From NCBI RefSeq assembly GCF_038005225.1, contig NZ_JBBOSU010000001.1, positions 1,910,001 to 1,974,000 on the forward strand: a DNA stretch of 64,000 bases, written 5' to 3'. The position numbers and the translations under genes are program-made. Every line of letters begins with the position of its first letter. Position 1 is the first letter of the stretch. Below the pieces are notes generated by a model. The model was not told the origin of the DNA. It saw nothing but the letters and a program-made list of their open reading frames with translations, and did no database searches. Of this stretch, positions 28,341 through 38,421 are shown piece after piece. The stretch comes from Solibacillus sp. FSL K6-1523 (GTDB taxonomy: Bacteria; Bacillota; Bacilli; Bacillales_A; Planococcaceae).

Positions 28341-29537
28341 ATGGCAAATAAAAAAGTAGTTTTAGCATATTCAGGTGGTCTTGATACATCAGTAGCAATT
28401 CCGTGGTTAACAGAACAAGGTTGGGACGTTATCGCGGTATGTCTAGACGTTGGTGAAGGGAAAGACCTAGAATTCATTAAAAACAAAGCGCTTCAAGTAG
28501 GTGCTGTTGAATCATATATGGTAGACGCAAAAGATGAATTTGCAGAAGATTACGCATTAATTTCTTTACAAGGTCACACATGGTACGAGCAAAAATATCC
28601 ATTAGTATCGGCTTTATCTCGTCCATTAATTTCAAAAAAATTAGTTGAAATTGCGACGGAAGTAAATGCAGATGCAGTCGCACATGGTTGTACGGGTAAA
28701 GGGAATGACCAAGTTCGTTTTGAAGTGTCAATTAAAGCATTAAACCCAGACTTAGAAGTTTTAGCACCTGTACGTGAGTGGGGCTGGAGCCGTGATGAAG
28801 AAATCGAATATGCACAAAAGCATGGTGTTCCGATTCCTGCAACGCTTGACTCACCATTCTCTATTGACCAAAACTTATGGGGCCGTGCGAATGAAGCGGG
28901 CGTAATGGAAGATCCATGGGTAGCACCACCAGAAGAAGCGTATGGCTTAACGGTTGCACTTGAAAACACACCTGATCAAGCGGAAATCGTAGAAATCGAA
29001 TTTGTAGCAGGTAAACCAGTTTCATTAAATGGTGAAGCGATGAAACTAGCAGATTTAATTGAAAAATTAAATGAAGTAGCTGGTGCGCACGGTATTGGAC
29101 GTATTGATCACGTAGAAAACCGTTTAGTTGGTATTAAATCGCGTGAAGTTTACGAAATTCCAGGTGCACAAGTGTTATTAACGGCACATAAAGAATTAGA
29201 AGATATTACATTAGTTAAAGAGCTTGCACACTTCAAGCCGATGATCGAGCATAAATTATCTGAAATCATTTACAATGGTTTATGGTTCAACCCAATCCGT
29301 ACTGCTATAGAAGCTTTCCTAAAAGAAACGCAAAAGTATGTAAATGGGACAGTGCGCGTGAAATTATTCAAAGGTCATGCGATTGTTGAAGGTCGTAAAT
29401 CACCAAATTCTTTATACTCTGAAGAATTAGCAACATACTCAAAACATGACAAGTTCAATCACGCATCAGCAGTAGGCTTCATCGAATTATGGGGTATGCC
29501 AACAGTTGTCGCATCAGAAGTAGCGAAAAATAAATAA
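28341..29537 (+). CDS. argG: Argininosuccinate synthase
   Basis: ATG 28341 has AAAGGTGGAGG. The 398-residue protein starts with the ATP-pyrophosphatase loop AYSGGLDTS and holds the [13 protein letters not shown] substrate segment. It joins citrulline and aspartate using ATP. Upstream bases 28255-28320 contain AT-rich ATTATTC- and GAATGTATAAAC-like stretches compatible with ArgR boxes, not proven. argH follows after repeat R4. Confidence 0.97.
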   Translation: MANKKVVLAYSGGLDTSVAIPWLTEQGWDVIAVCLDVGEGKDLEFIKNKALQVGAVESYMVDAKDEFAEDYALISLQGHTWYEQKYPLVSALSRPLISKKLVEIATEVNADAVAHGCTGKGNDQVRFEVSIKALNPDLEVLAPVREWGWSRDEEIEYAQKHGVPIPATLDSPFSIDQNLWGRANEAGVMEDPWVAPPEEAYGLTVALENTPDQAEIVEIEFVAGKPVSLNGEAMKLADLIEKLNEVAGAHGIGRIDHVENRLVGIKSREVYEIPGAQVLLTAHKELEDITLVKELAHFKPMIEHKLSEIIYNGLWFNPIRTAIEAFLKETQKYVNGTVRVKLFKGHAIVEGRKSPNSLYSEELATYSKHDKFNHASAVGFIELWGMPTVVASEVAKNK

Positions 29538-29538
29538 T

Positions 29539-29726
29539 TTGATTCAGCATAAATCCTTATGAATAAGGATGGGATGTGTACCAAAAATGACCTAAAATCA
29601 GTGAGGTTCCATCCCTAGCTGAATCAAATTATGCCCCGGCGGATGTCACAGATTTTTAAAGGAGTTTTTCGAGCGAGCACGAAAAAAATCTGGACACAAT
29701 TACGCCGAGGCGTAATTGATTAAATG
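29539..29726 (+). repeat. Modular hairpin repeat, copy R4
   Basis: It starts TTGATTCAGC one base after the argG stop; an 11-bp perfect outer stem closes at AGCTGAATCAAA. It then continues with GCCCCGGCGGATGTCACAG, the TTTTTCGAGC-type hairpin and CAATTACGCC / GGCGTAATTG. It separates argG from argH. Confidence 0.9.
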
Positions 29727-29779
29727 AGTGAGCGATTCGCATGTCGAGTCGCTCTTACTTTTAAATAGGAGTGTTGAAG

Positions 29780-31153
29780 ATGGCAAAATTATGGGGCGGG
29801 CGTTTCCAAAAATCGGCTGAAGCTTGGGTAGATGAATTTGGAGCGTCAATTGGCTTTGATCAACAATTAGTGCTGGAAGATCTTGAAGGTTCTGTTGCAC
29901 ACGTAACAATGCTTGGTGCACAGGAAATTTTACCGCAAGAAGATGTTGAGAAAATTTTAGCGGGATTAGCGCAATTAAAAGTGAAGGCAGAAGCAGGGGA
30001 GCTTGAATTTTCTGTTGCCAATGAAGATATCCATTTAAACTTAGAAAAAATGTTAATTGATCTGATTGGTCCAGTCGGTGGCAAATTACATACAGGGCGT
30101 TCTCGAAATGACCAAGTCGCAACGGATATGCATTTATTCTTAAAGAAACGCGTACCGGAAGTGATTGGTTTAATCGAAAACTTTCAAAAAACGATACTTG
30201 AGCAAGCGCAACAACATGTTGAAACGATTGCACCAGGCTATACGCACTTGCAACGTGCACAGCCGATTTCATTTGCGCATCATTTAATGGTGTACTTCTG
30301 GCAGTTACAGCGCGATAAAGAGCGTTTTGGTGAATCGATGAAGCGTATTGATATTTTACCATTAGGTGCGGGTGCAATGGCGGGCACTACATTCCCGATT
30401 GATCGCCTAAAATCTGCGGAATTACTTGGCTTTAGTGAAGTGTATGCGAATTCTATGGATGCGGTAAGTGATCGTGACTTTATCGTAGAGTTTTTATCGA
30501 ATTCAGCGCTGTTAATGACGCATTTATCACGTTTTGCGGAAGAGATCATCATTTGGTCTACCGATGAATTTAAATTTATCGAATTAGATGATGCCTTTTC
30601 TACCGGTTCGTCGATTATGCCACAAAAGAAAAATCCGGATATGGCGGAGTTAATTCGTGGGAAAGCGGGTCGTGCATTTGGTAATTTAGTCGGTTTACTA
30701 ACGGTTTTAAAAGGGACACCGCTTACGTACAACAAAGATATGCAAGAGGACAAAGAGGGCATGTTCGATACGATGGAAACGGTGCTCGGTTCACTGAAGA
30801 TTTTCGAAGGTATGGTGCGCACGATGACGGTCAATACGGCGCGTTTACATAGCGCGGTACATTCGGACTTCTCCAATGCGACAGAACTTGCGGATTATTT
30901 AGCAACAAAAGGTATGCCATTCCGCGAAGCCCATGAAGTAACGGGGAAATTAGTATTTACATGTATACAGCAAGGTATATATTTACTGGATCTGCCGCTT
31001 GAGGAAATGCAAAAAGAGTCGGCATTAATCGAGGCAGATATTTACGATGTGCTGGCACCAGTAGCAGCGGTAAGTCGTCGTAATTCACTTGGCGGTACAG
31101 GTTTTGCGCAAGTGAAAATTCAATTACAAAAAGCATCAGACCTATTAGGTTAA
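29780..31153 (+). CDS. argH: Argininosuccinate lyase
   Basis: ATG 29780 has AGGAGTG. The 457-residue protein has the superfamily signature [12 protein letters not shown] (about residues 280-291) with the catalytic Ser, and the TGRSRNDQV and HLQRAQP segments. It splits argininosuccinate into arginine and fumarate, the last step of arginine synthesis. Confidence 0.97.
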   Translation: MAKLWGGRFQKSAEAWVDEFGASIGFDQQLVLEDLEGSVAHVTMLGAQEILPQEDVEKILAGLAQLKVKAEAGELEFSVANEDIHLNLEKMLIDLIGPVGGKLHTGRSRNDQVATDMHLFLKKRVPEVIGLIENFQKTILEQAQQHVETIAPGYTHLQRAQPISFAHHLMVYFWQLQRDKERFGESMKRIDILPLGAGAMAGTTFPIDRLKSAELLGFSEVYANSMDAVSDRDFIVEFLSNSALLMTHLSRFAEEIIIWSTDEFKFIELDDAFSTGSSIMPQKKNPDMAELIRGKAGRAFGNLVGLLTVLKGTPLTYNKDMQEDKEGMFDTMETVLGSLKIFEGMVRTMTVNTARLHSAVHSDFSNATELADYLATKGMPFREAHEVTGKLVFTCIQQGIYLLDLPLEEMQKESALIEADIYDVLAPVAAVSRRNSLGGTGFAQVKIQLQKASDLLG

Positions 31154-31158
31154 TGATG

Positions 31159-31199
31159 AAATCCCGTTCTGTAAATGTTAGCAGAGCGGGATTTTTTTT
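31159..31199 (+). terminator. Rho-independent terminator of arg genes
   Basis: AATCCCGTTCTG pairs with CAGAGCGGGATT (one G.T) and is followed by eight Ts. Confidence 0.9.
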
Positions 31200-31202
31200 G
31201 TT

Positions 31203-31307
31203 TGGTGGATAGAAATGGGGAAGTGGTGGATAAAAACGCAAAAGTGACGGATAGAAATGAGAAAGTGTTGGATAGAACAACAAATGTGACGGATAGCCGA
31301 AAAATCG
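31203..31307 (+). repeat. Degenerate tandem array, 5 x 21 bp (GGATAGAAA type)
   Basis: Five 21-base units begin TGGTGGATAGAA, TGGTGGATAAAA, TGACGGATAGAA, TGTTGGATAGAA and TGACGGATAGCC. The array starts directly after the argH terminator, as the other array does after its terminator. Confidence 0.85.
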
Positions 31308-31396
31308 GTGCGCGTACATAAGGCATATAAAAAAGTTTAAAATCTATTTGAACGAAATGGAAAAAATCCACGTCTAATGAGTAAGGGGGCGAAAAT

Positions 31397-31897
31397 ATGG
31401 AGCAGGATCTGGTGAAAAGAGCCATACGAGGTAATCAAGAAGCGATTTTACAGCTCATTGAAAAGGATGAAGAAATCTTCTACCGTATGGCTTTTACGTA
31501 TGTGAAAAATGAACACGATGCACTTGATGTGATGCAAGATTTCACATATAAGGTGTTAAAAAAGATGCATACCGTCAAAAATCCAGACTATGCAAGAACA
31601 TGGCTTGTACGCGTGTTAATACATAGTTGCATCGATTTTTTAAGGAAGCGACCACAAACGATGCCGTTAGAAGAACAGCATCTTATTGAAAATGCTGTGC
31701 ACTATGATGTGGAAAGGATGCTTACTAATTTAACATTAAATGAGCAACAAATTATGTATTTAAAGTATTATGAACAACGGAAAAATAAAGAAATTGCGGA
31801 AATTCAACAAATTCCAGAAGGTACAGTGAAATCGAAAATTCACCATATTTTATTAAAACTTCGCAAACACGCAGGAGAAAGGGAGGATTGGCTATGA
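31397..31897 (+). CDS. ECF-type RNA polymerase sigma factor
   Basis: ATG 31397 has AAGGGGGCG. The 166-residue protein has sigma region 2 (FYRMAFTYVKNEHDALDVMQDFTYKVLKKM, about 30-60) and region 4 (NEQQIMYLKYYEQRKNKEIAEI...PEGTVKSKIHHIL, about 115-155), as in SigV/SigW-like factors. It overlaps its probable anti-sigma gene by ATGA. The regulon is unknown. Confidence 0.92.
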   Translation: MEQDLVKRAIRGNQEAILQLIEKDEEIFYRMAFTYVKNEHDALDVMQDFTYKVLKKMHTVKNPDYARTWLVRVLIHSCIDFLRKRPQTMPLEEQHLIENAVHYDVERMLTNLTLNEQQIMYLKYYEQRKNKEIAEIQQIPEGTVKSKIHHILLKLRKHAGEREDWL

Positions 31898-33153
31898 GTG
31901 AGCAGCATGATATTCAAGTGCCGAAAGCGCAACTTCATCAAATGAGACAGGAAATGCTTCAAAAAGTAAAAAAAGAGAAAAAGCGTCGGCAAAGATTCCT
32001 GTCATCTACCTTGTTATTTGTTGTGTTGTTTAGCTTCGTGTTAAGCATACGTATGTCACCAACGATTGCGAGCTATGTTGCGAAAATCCCAGGTTTGGAC
32101 CCCATTGTGACGAAGATGGTTTCATATGATAAAGGAGTCAAGGCAATTCTAGATAACGACTATTTTGAAGAAGTACAGGCAATAGCCAGTGCGAATGGTT
32201 TAACGGTGACAGTTGTAGACGTTTTTGCGGATCAGTCAGGGATGGTCTTTTCTTATGAAATAGATGCACCGTTTGATATTTCGAAGCTGAGATTCAATGA
32301 AGTGCAGCTTTTACAAGGCGGAGAGGATGTATTGGCAAGCATGACTTTTGGTTATATTGACGATGAACCAACACAGCATGTGGAAGGGGTAATCGAGCTT
32401 GCGAAAAATTCAGGTATTTCTTATGAATCTAAAGAATTCGAACTTATTCTCCATTTTGATGATAAAAAGAATACGAAAATTCAAATTCCGTTTACATTAA
32501 AAAATGACATCCAGTCTGAAAAGGTTATTACTTACAATAAAGAAGTAGACGTAAATGGACAAAAATTTACAATCGAAAAAGTACGGACTTCTCCATTGCG
32601 CATCGCATTAGATATTAGCGTTGATCCGTCTAACACGATGCAGTTATTAAAATTAGAGCATTTAAAATTAATCGATGAGAATGGAGAAAAATGGGGGGCG
32701 ATTGTAAACGGAATTAGTACTTCAGGAGATATTCGAGATGGTCACTTTACATTGTATTTGCAAAGTAATTATTTTGAACGACCGAAACAGTTAACACTTG
32801 AGATTAGTTCTGTATATGCCATTCCGAAAGGGCAAGATTTTATTGAAGTTGATTTTTCGAAGCAGGAAGTGGTGTCAAAGCCAGATTATTTAGAGTGGCA
32901 AATCGATGTTCAAGGGAAAGATGTATCGATCCATACCGATATATGGGCGGATCGTGGGAGAATATTGTTATATAAAGCGTTAAGTAACGAAAAAGTTATT
33001 GAACCGTCTAAAGTAAAATGGGAATATGGGGATCAGGGATCTGATTTATTTGTAACGTATGAAGAAGCAGAAGGATTAACAAAGATTGATATTAATTTTT
33101 ACTCAAATATTATTGGAGAGTTAATAGAAATTCCGATACCACTAGATGAATAG
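31894..33153 (+). CDS. Probable anti-sigma factor, DUF4179-like, single-pass membrane
   Basis: ATG 31894 has AGGGAGG and overlaps the sigma stop. The 419-residue protein has an N-terminal cytoplasmic segment of about 40 residues, a membrane helix near 37-57, then a large extracytoplasmic domain with beta-rich repeats. DUF4179 proteins next to ECF genes in Bacillus act as membrane anti-sigma factors; here this rests on position and layout. Confidence 0.8.
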   Translation: MSEQHDIQVPKAQLHQMRQEMLQKVKKEKKRRQRFLSSTLLFVVLFSFVLSIRMSPTIASYVAKIPGLDPIVTKMVSYDKGVKAILDNDYFEEVQAIASANGLTVTVVDVFADQSGMVFSYEIDAPFDISKLRFNEVQLLQGGEDVLASMTFGYIDDEPTQHVEGVIELAKNSGISYESKEFELILHFDDKKNTKIQIPFTLKNDIQSEKVITYNKEVDVNGQKFTIEKVRTSPLRIALDISVDPSNTMQLLKLEHLKLIDENGEKWGAIVNGISTSGDIRDGHFTLYLQSNYFERPKQLTLEISSVYAIPKGQDFIEVDFSKQEVVSKPDYLEWQIDVQGKDVSIHTDIWADRGRILLYKALSNEKVIEPSKVKWEYGDQGSDLFVTYEEAEGLTKIDINFYSNIIGELIEIPIPLDE

Positions 33154-33250
33154 TTATGCAAATTCCCGGTTCAAAAACATGCCCGCACTTGAACTATTCC
33201 AAAAAACACATTAAGGTTAGTGTAATACTTGATTGGAAATGAGGAAAATA

Positions 33251-33721
33251 ATGATTTCATTAATTGTAGCACATGATAAAAACTATGTAATTGGTTATGA
33301 AAACGCGATGCCGTGGCACTTACCAGGAGATTTGAAATATTTTAAGGACATGACGATGGGCAAGCCGATTATTATGGGAAGAAAGACATTTGAATCGATC
33401 GGTCGTCCATTACCAGGTCGCCGCAATATCGTTATTTCGCGCAATGCGCAGTACGCAGCAGAAGGTATTGAAGTAGTAGGGAGTTTAGATGCGGCACTCG
33501 CACTTGTAAAAGATGTAGAGGAAATTATGATTATTGGCGGTGCGCAAATATTCGAGCAATCGATGGAAATCGCAGATAAATTATACATTACAGAAATTCA
33601 TCACGAATTTAACGGGGATACGTATTTCCCAAAATATGAAGCTTGGCACCGTACGTCTTGTCAGGAGCCGATTACCGCAAAAGAAGGTTTTACATTCCAA
33701 TACTGTATTTTTGAAAAATAA
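33251..33721 (+). CDS. folA: Dihydrofolate reductase
   Basis: ATG 33251 has ATGAGGAAA. The 156-residue protein has NYVIGYENAMPWHLPGD (folate site, Glu/Asp region), GRKTFESIG and the NADPH-site segments GRRNIVISR and IIGGAQIF. It reduces dihydrofolate. Thymidylate synthase, a common partner, is not adjacent here. Confidence 0.96.
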   Translation: MISLIVAHDKNYVIGYENAMPWHLPGDLKYFKDMTMGKPIIMGRKTFESIGRPLPGRRNIVISRNAQYAAEGIEVVGSLDAALALVKDVEEIMIIGGAQIFEQSMEIADKLYITEIHHEFNGDTYFPKYEAWHRTSCQEPITAKEGFTFQYCIFEK

Positions 33722-33722
33722 T

Positions 33723-33765
33723 AAAACAGCTGTTACTCGACCTAATAAGAGTAACAGCTGTTTTT
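33723..33765. terminator. Bidirectional terminator
   Basis: AAACAGCTGTTACTC pairs with GAGTAACAGCTGTTT between convergent folA and the LCP gene. Confidence 0.9.
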
Positions 33766-33787
33766 GAAAATCAATCATTTGGATATT

Positions 33788-34753
33788 TTATTCATTCAGT
33801 GAAGGTTCCACAGGTGGCTTTCCTTCAAGATGGTCATTTAATTTTGTACTAATATCGTGCAGTTCTTCCTCATCGAAAATATAGTACCATAAGCCATCTT
33901 TTTTTCGAACGCCGTCGCCTTTTTCGAATTGAAGTTGCTCAATGTTTTTATCAAGCTTGCCATAAAGCTTTTGTAAATTTAAAATTTGTTTTTGAGAGAA
34001 ATTCATCGTAACATTTTCGCCCATTACTTCGAATATATCGTCAAGCTTCAAGAGAATAGATGGATTTTTCGCTTTTGCAAAAAGTGCCTCCAACAATTGC
34101 TTTTGACGAAGCTGGCGACCGAAATCACCGCGCGGATCCTCGTAGCGAATACGAGAGAAAATTAACGCTTCATCACCGTTAAGCGATATATTTCCTTTGG
34201 GGAAGGTATATTCATTACGGATTAATTCCATATCGTTATTAACCTCGATATTCCCAAGGACGTCGATGAGCGATAAGAAGCCTTCCATATTGACCGCTAC
34301 ATAAAAATCGATTGGAACATCAAGTGCTTCTTCTACTGTCGCAATGGACATCGGAATACCGCCACGCGCATAGGCATGATTGATCTTTTCTGTTGTGTCG
34401 TTCCCAACGATTTCCACGCGAGAATCACGAGGAATACTCAGCATTTTCATCGTACCTAAATCAGGATTCACCGTTACGACAATCATTGTATCTGTTCGAC
34501 CTGTGTCATGTTCACGTTCATCAATGCCAAGCAATAAAACAGAGAATGGATCGATATGTGGCAAGATGTCTGGAATGGCATCAGGTACATTTTCCTCTGT
34601 GTTATTCATTTTTGAAAACGCTTTTTGAAATGAATTGTAATAATAAAAGCCGATGCCACCTAGTAACAGCGCGATTATTAACAAAGTCCATAAAATCACT
34701 TTTTTAATGGTCGATTTTTTATTTTTTGTACTGCGTAATTGCTTTTCAGTCAT
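33788..34753 (-). CDS. LytR-CpsA-Psr (LCP) family cell-wall ligase
   Basis: I take ATG at 34753 (MTEKQLRSTK); an upstream in-frame start would run into repeat R5. The 321-residue protein has a membrane anchor at about 19-40 and an LCP domain with LLLGIDEREHDTGRTDT, SIPRDSRV and EKINHAYARGG, carrying the Arg/Asp residues that bind the polyprenyl phosphate. LCP proteins attach teichoic acids or polysaccharides to peptidoglycan. Repeat R5 lies in its 5' untranslated region. Confidence 0.9.
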   Translation of the reverse strand: MTEKQLRSTKNKKSTIKKVILWTLLIIALLLGGIGFYYYNSFQKAFSKMNNTEENVPDAIPDILPHIDPFSVLLLGIDEREHDTGRTDTMIVVTVNPDLGTMKMLSIPRDSRVEIVGNDTTEKINHAYARGGIPMSIATVEEALDVPIDFYVAVNMEGFLSLIDVLGNIEVNNDMELIRNEYTFPKGNISLNGDEALIFSRIRYEDPRGDFGRQLRQKQLLEALFAKAKNPSILLKLDDIFEVMGENVTMNFSQKQILNLQKLYGKLDKNIEQLQFEKGDGVRKKDGLWYYIFDEEELHDISTKLNDHLEGKPPVEPSLNE

Positions 34754-34792
34754 TATCGGACAAAACCTTTCTACGTTGAAATAAATTTTCAC

Positions 34793-34918
34793 TTGATTCA
34801 GTCGGGGGTCCCCCGGCTGAATCAAGTGAAGCCCCAGCGGATGTCACAGATTTTTAAGGGAAGTTTTTCGAGCGAGCTCGAAAAAATCTGGACGCAATAA
34901 CGCCGAGGCGTTATTGAT
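34793..34918 (+). repeat. Modular hairpin repeat, copy R5 (short form)
   Basis: It starts TTGATTCAG, forms a tight hairpin with CTGAATCAA, then GCCCCAGCGGATGTCACAG and the two 3' hairpins. The last stem reads CAATAACGCC / GGCGTTATTG, a paired T-to-A and A-to-T change relative to the other copies. It lies upstream of the LCP start on the opposite strand. Confidence 0.9.
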
Positions 34919-35075
34919 CCTGTATAAGACGAAATTTATTCGGTTTCGGTTGCATACTTATTTCAGCCCACTTACGACACCGTTGCATTGATTATCCGAT
35001 AAATTATTTAAATTGGAAAGTGATACACATTGATACAGGGCATTTTATTGAAATTTACTTGAAAATAGTTGCTTT

Positions 35076-35717
35076 CTACAAGTAAAAATAAATACAGCTG
35101 ACCATGCAACCACAGCCCATAATGACGAATAGATGCCAAATTGCATGATTATACGGCAAGCGCGTCCATGCGTAAAAAATAGCACCGAATGTAAAAAATA
35201 GTCCGCCTGCAAGGAGCATTAAAAAGCCATCCCATTGTAAATAGGCATAAATCGGTTTTACAGCAAAAATGATGAGCCAGCCCATTACTAAATACAACAG
35301 CAGCGAGACACGTTCAAAACGATGGATAAATAAACATTTAAACACAACGCCAAAAATCGCGAGCCCCCAAATAATACAAAGCAGTACGATGCCCAATGTG
35401 CCGCCAATCGCAATTAATAAAAAGGGTGTATATGTCCCCGCAATTAATAAATAAATAGAGGAATGATCCAATATTGAGAAAAAACGTTTGTACTTTTGTG
35501 GTGCACTATGTAAAAGGGTAGACATTAAAAATAGGATGATTAATGTTGCACCAAAAATAGAATAAGAAACTACATGCATAGTTGTGCCGTTTTGGACCGC
35601 ATATATAATTAATAAAACACATGCCGGAATACTTAAAATGAACCCAAATCCATGTGTAATAGCATTCCAAAGCTCTTCTTTAAAATTTTTATAATCAAAT
35701 GCATTTTCATAGTGCAT
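35076..35717 (-). CDS. yplQ: Hemolysin III / PAQR-type membrane protein
   Basis: The 213-residue protein has seven membrane segments and the family residues: NAITHGFGF near the N-terminus (His22), STLLHSAPQK (Ser/His, about 66-72), LDHSSIYLLIAGTYTP, and HAIWHLFV at the end, which together form a metal site. Bacterial PAQR proteins affect membrane energetics. Gene position near folA resembles the yplQ-dfrA region of B. subtilis. Confidence 0.9.
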   Translation of the reverse strand: MHYENAFDYKNFKEELWNAITHGFGFILSIPACVLLIIYAVQNGTTMHVVSYSIFGATLIILFLMSTLLHSAPQKYKRFFSILDHSSIYLLIAGTYTPFLLIAIGGTLGIVLLCIIWGLAIFGVVFKCLFIHRFERVSLLLYLVMGWLIIFAVKPIYAYLQWDGFLMLLAGGLFFTFGAIFYAWTRLPYNHAIWHLFVIMGCGCMVSCIYFYL

Positions 35718-35966
35718 TTTCTTTCACGCTCCCTTTTCATTCAATCAGTATTCATAATCGGGAGGCATTCCCCGTTTGCTCATGTTGATTTTATTGTAAT
35801 ATAATAAACAGGGAGTAAATATTGTAATTTGTCATATTGTTATACTAGAATATGTCATGACGTAACTTATGATAAATCATGGGTTTATTGAGTGACAAAT
35901 GTCATATTGGTAAATAATTGATTATTAATTATAATTAAGTGAAGAAATAAAAAGGATGTGTAAAAA

Positions 35967-36812
35967 TTGGGACAAATTCATTTCGTAACGGATTCAACTT
36001 GTGATTTAACGAATGAGGAAATTAAGCAACATGGAATCCATATCGTTCCATTAACAGTACAAATTAATGGGGAAACATATAAAGACCGCATTGATTTACA
36101 ACCAGAAACATTTATAGATTTAATGAAAAATGCAGACGAACTACCAAAAAGCTCGCAGCCAGCCCCAGGTGTTTTTAAAGAAATTTATGATGAGTTAGGG
36201 AAAGACGGCGATCAAATTATTTCGATACATATGACGGGTGGACTAAGTGGAACAGTCCAATCAGCTCGTCAAGCATCGGAAATGTCTGATTCGGATGTTA
36301 CCGTTATTGACTCGCGTTATATCGCATTTGCTTTAGCCTTCCAATTACGTGAAGCGGTTCGTCTACGTGATGCAGGAGCAACGGTTGAAGAAATTGTTGC
36401 AGCTATAAATCAGTTACGTGAAAATTCTCGTTTATTCGTTGTATTGAATACACTTGATAACATGGTAAAAGGCGGACGTATTGGGAAAGGGAAAGCAGCA
36501 GTCAGTTCGTTATTAAATATTAAACCTGTTGCACACCTAGATACGGGAGAAGTAACAATTTGCGCAAAACCACGTAGCTATAAGCAAGTAATCAAATTTT
36601 TAATGAGTGAGTTTGAAAAAGATACGGCAGGAAAAACGGTCAAATCAATCGGAATTTCTCATGCCAATGCGATTGAAACATTAGTCAATCCATTAATCGA
36701 GCAAATTAAAGCGACAGGCTATGATAAAGAAATTGAAATTGCTTATACATCACCTGTCATTAGTACACATACAGGTGAAGGCGCAATTGGTTTTATGTAT
36801 TACGCGGAATAA
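35967..36812 (+). CDS. DegV-family fatty-acid-binding protein
   Basis: TTG start at 35967 with AAAAAGGATG. The 281-residue protein starts IHFVTDSTCDLTNEE, and has HMTGGLSGTVQSA and DSRYIAFALAF, the residues that hold a fatty acid in DegV/FakB proteins. It probably presents fatty acids to a FakA-type kinase for phospholipid synthesis. Confidence 0.93.
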   Translation: MGQIHFVTDSTCDLTNEEIKQHGIHIVPLTVQINGETYKDRIDLQPETFIDLMKNADELPKSSQPAPGVFKEIYDELGKDGDQIISIHMTGGLSGTVQSARQASEMSDSDVTVIDSRYIAFALAFQLREAVRLRDAGATVEEIVAAINQLRENSRLFVVLNTLDNMVKGGRIGKGKAAVSSLLNIKPVAHLDTGEVTICAKPRSYKQVIKFLMSEFEKDTAGKTVKSIGISHANAIETLVNPLIEQIKATGYDKEIEIAYTSPVISTHTGEGAIGFMYYAE

Positions 36813-36829
36813 TTATTCATCATGATTTA

Positions 36830-36867
36830 AAGTACTCTAATCCGATCAATGGGTTAGAGTATTTTTT
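36830..36867 (+). terminator. Rho-independent terminator
   Basis: AGTACTCTAAtcc pairs with GGGTTAGAGTATT and is followed by Ts, after the DegV gene. Confidence 0.8.
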
Positions 36868-37077
36868 ATTCGAATGAATCAATGGAATTTAAGTGAAATT
36901 CATGTTCATTTTTTTTTATCGTTTTCCGACAGAAGACTCCCACTTCAAGGAATGTGCAGGGCATAGCCCAATAAGTAAGTGGGAGATGAATGTCGGTTGG
37001 CGGTAGCCTAAGTTTCTCACTCAAACTTGCGAACGTACATTCTGATTGGTGAAATAAAAGAAGAGGAGGTGAACAAT

Positions 37078-38421
37078 ATGTCAAAGAAGAAAGCCATTAA
37101 AGTGTTACGCAAAAAGAAGAAACTCGACAACATTCAACGTTTCACGCAAAAACAAAACATCGGAAGGTCTCAATTGACAGCGAAAGATTTTCGTTTGCTC
37201 CAGCGGATGACGCACAGCTCGAAAGCATTGAGAAATGTTGGGTTATATACAATCAAGCAAAGCTACTTAAATGAGAATCGGATGGCAACTACGAGGGAAA
37301 TAGATGCTGCCATGAAACAGGACATCAACTATTGGGGCATTCAATCGAACTCTGTGCAGGCGATTCGCAGGACATTACTAAGCGAAACCAAAAGCTTTTT
37401 CAAAGCACTCGAAGCATGGAAAAAAGAATCGAGTAAGTTTACGGGTCGACCACAGTTCCCAAACTATTCAAGATCTACGGAAAAGCGAATCATTGAAATC
37501 TACCAAGTTCCGAAAATAGACAAAGATGGTTATTGGTCGATTCCGATGAATGTTGCATTTCGAAAACGCTTTAGCTCGATGAAAATTCGAATGCCTAAAA
37601 ACTTGTTACACAAAAAAGTCTCTTACATTGAAATCGTACCGAAGCAAAATGGTCGGTTCTTTGAGGTGCATTACACGTATGAAGTGCAAGCAGCTCAAAT
37701 GAAAAAGCAACCTACGACAACGAAAAATGCATTAAGTTGCGATTTAGGTGTAAATCGATTGATAAGCTGTGTAACGAATGCTGGCGATACATTCCTAATT
37801 AATGGGAAGAAGTTGAAATCCATTAACCAATACTTCAACAAGGCGATTAGTGAACTTCAACAGCGGAATATTGAAAACGGTATTTCTAAGCGGGTTGTCA
37901 CAAATCAAATAGCTAAACTATGGATGAAGCGAAACAATCAGATAAACGGGTACATTTCCCAAGCTGTTGGCTTACTATTCAAGAAAGTCAAAGAGTTGAA
38001 TGTTGATACGATTATTGTCGGGTATAACGAAGGGTGGAAGCAAAATAGCAATCTAGGTAAAAAGAATAACCAACACTTTGTTCAAATACCGTTCAACAAA
38101 TTGATGAGCGCCATCGAAAACAAGTGCTTAAAAGAAGGCATCTGCTTTGTCAAACAGGAAGAAAGCTACACATCGAAGTCAAGCTTCCTTGATAAGGATG
38201 AGCTGCCTGTCTGGTCCTCTGACGACAAGAGAAAGTATGTATTTAGTGGAAAACGAGTGAACCGTGGGCAATACCAAGCGCTATCAGGAGAATGTATCCA
38301 TGCCGACATCAACGCAGCATTCAATATTTTGAGGAAATCAGACATCGTGGACCTGGACGAGCATCTAGAAGTCAGAAATCCGTTCGTACTCGAAGTTCAA
38401 AAACGTAAAACCGTTGCTTAG
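37078..38421 (+). CDS. tnpB: TnpB, RNA-guided nuclease of an IS605-type element
   Basis: ATG 37078 has GAGGAGGTG; an upstream frame start at 37027 is inside the left end. The 447-residue protein has the RuvC-like residues Asp222 (SCDLGVNRL), Glu318 (VGYNEGWKQ) and Asp410 (HADINAAFN), so the nuclease site looks intact. The usual CxxC...CxxC zinc ribbon between the last two is replaced by YTSKSSFLD...FSGKRVNRGQY, the variant seen in many zinc-less TnpBs. Basic N-terminus. Confidence 0.92.
   Translation: MSKKKAIKVLRKKKKLDNIQRFTQKQNIGRSQLTAKDFRLLQRMTHSSKALRNVGLYTIKQSYLNENRMATTREIDAAMKQDINYWGIQSNSVQAIRRTLLSETKSFFKALEAWKKESSKFTGRPQFPNYSRSTEKRIIEIYQVPKIDKDGYWSIPMNVAFRKRFSSMKIRMPKNLLHKKVSYIEIVPKQNGRFFEVHYTYEVQAAQMKKQPTTTKNALSCDLGVNRLISCVTNAGDTFLINGKKLKSINQYFNKAISELQQRNIENGISKRVVTNQIAKLWMKRNNQINGYISQAVGLLFKKVKELNVDTIIVGYNEGWKQNSNLGKKNNQHFVQIPFNKLMSAIENKCLKEGICFVKQEESYTSKSSFLDKDELPVWSSDDKRKYVFSGKRVNRGQYQALSGECIHADINAAFNILRKSDIVDLDEHLEVRNPFVLEVQKRKTVA

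Noticed and set aside
28574-28969. 131-codon minus frame inside argG
   Set aside because: Complete overlap with a well-supported gene and no independent start.
29700-30377. 225-codon minus frame opposite the argH start
   Set aside because: Overlaps argH and repeat R4, with no start signal and His/Gln-rich low-complexity content.
30280-30876. 198-codon open frame on the minus strand opposite argH
   Set aside because: It lies fully inside argH, has no ribosome binding site, and its composition (Ser/Ile/Asn-rich) is that of an antisense shadow of a codon-biased gene.
31150-31425. Minus-strand heptad-repeat frames over the 21-bp array
   Set aside because: The heptads follow from the 21-base period; they cross a terminator and have no start signal.
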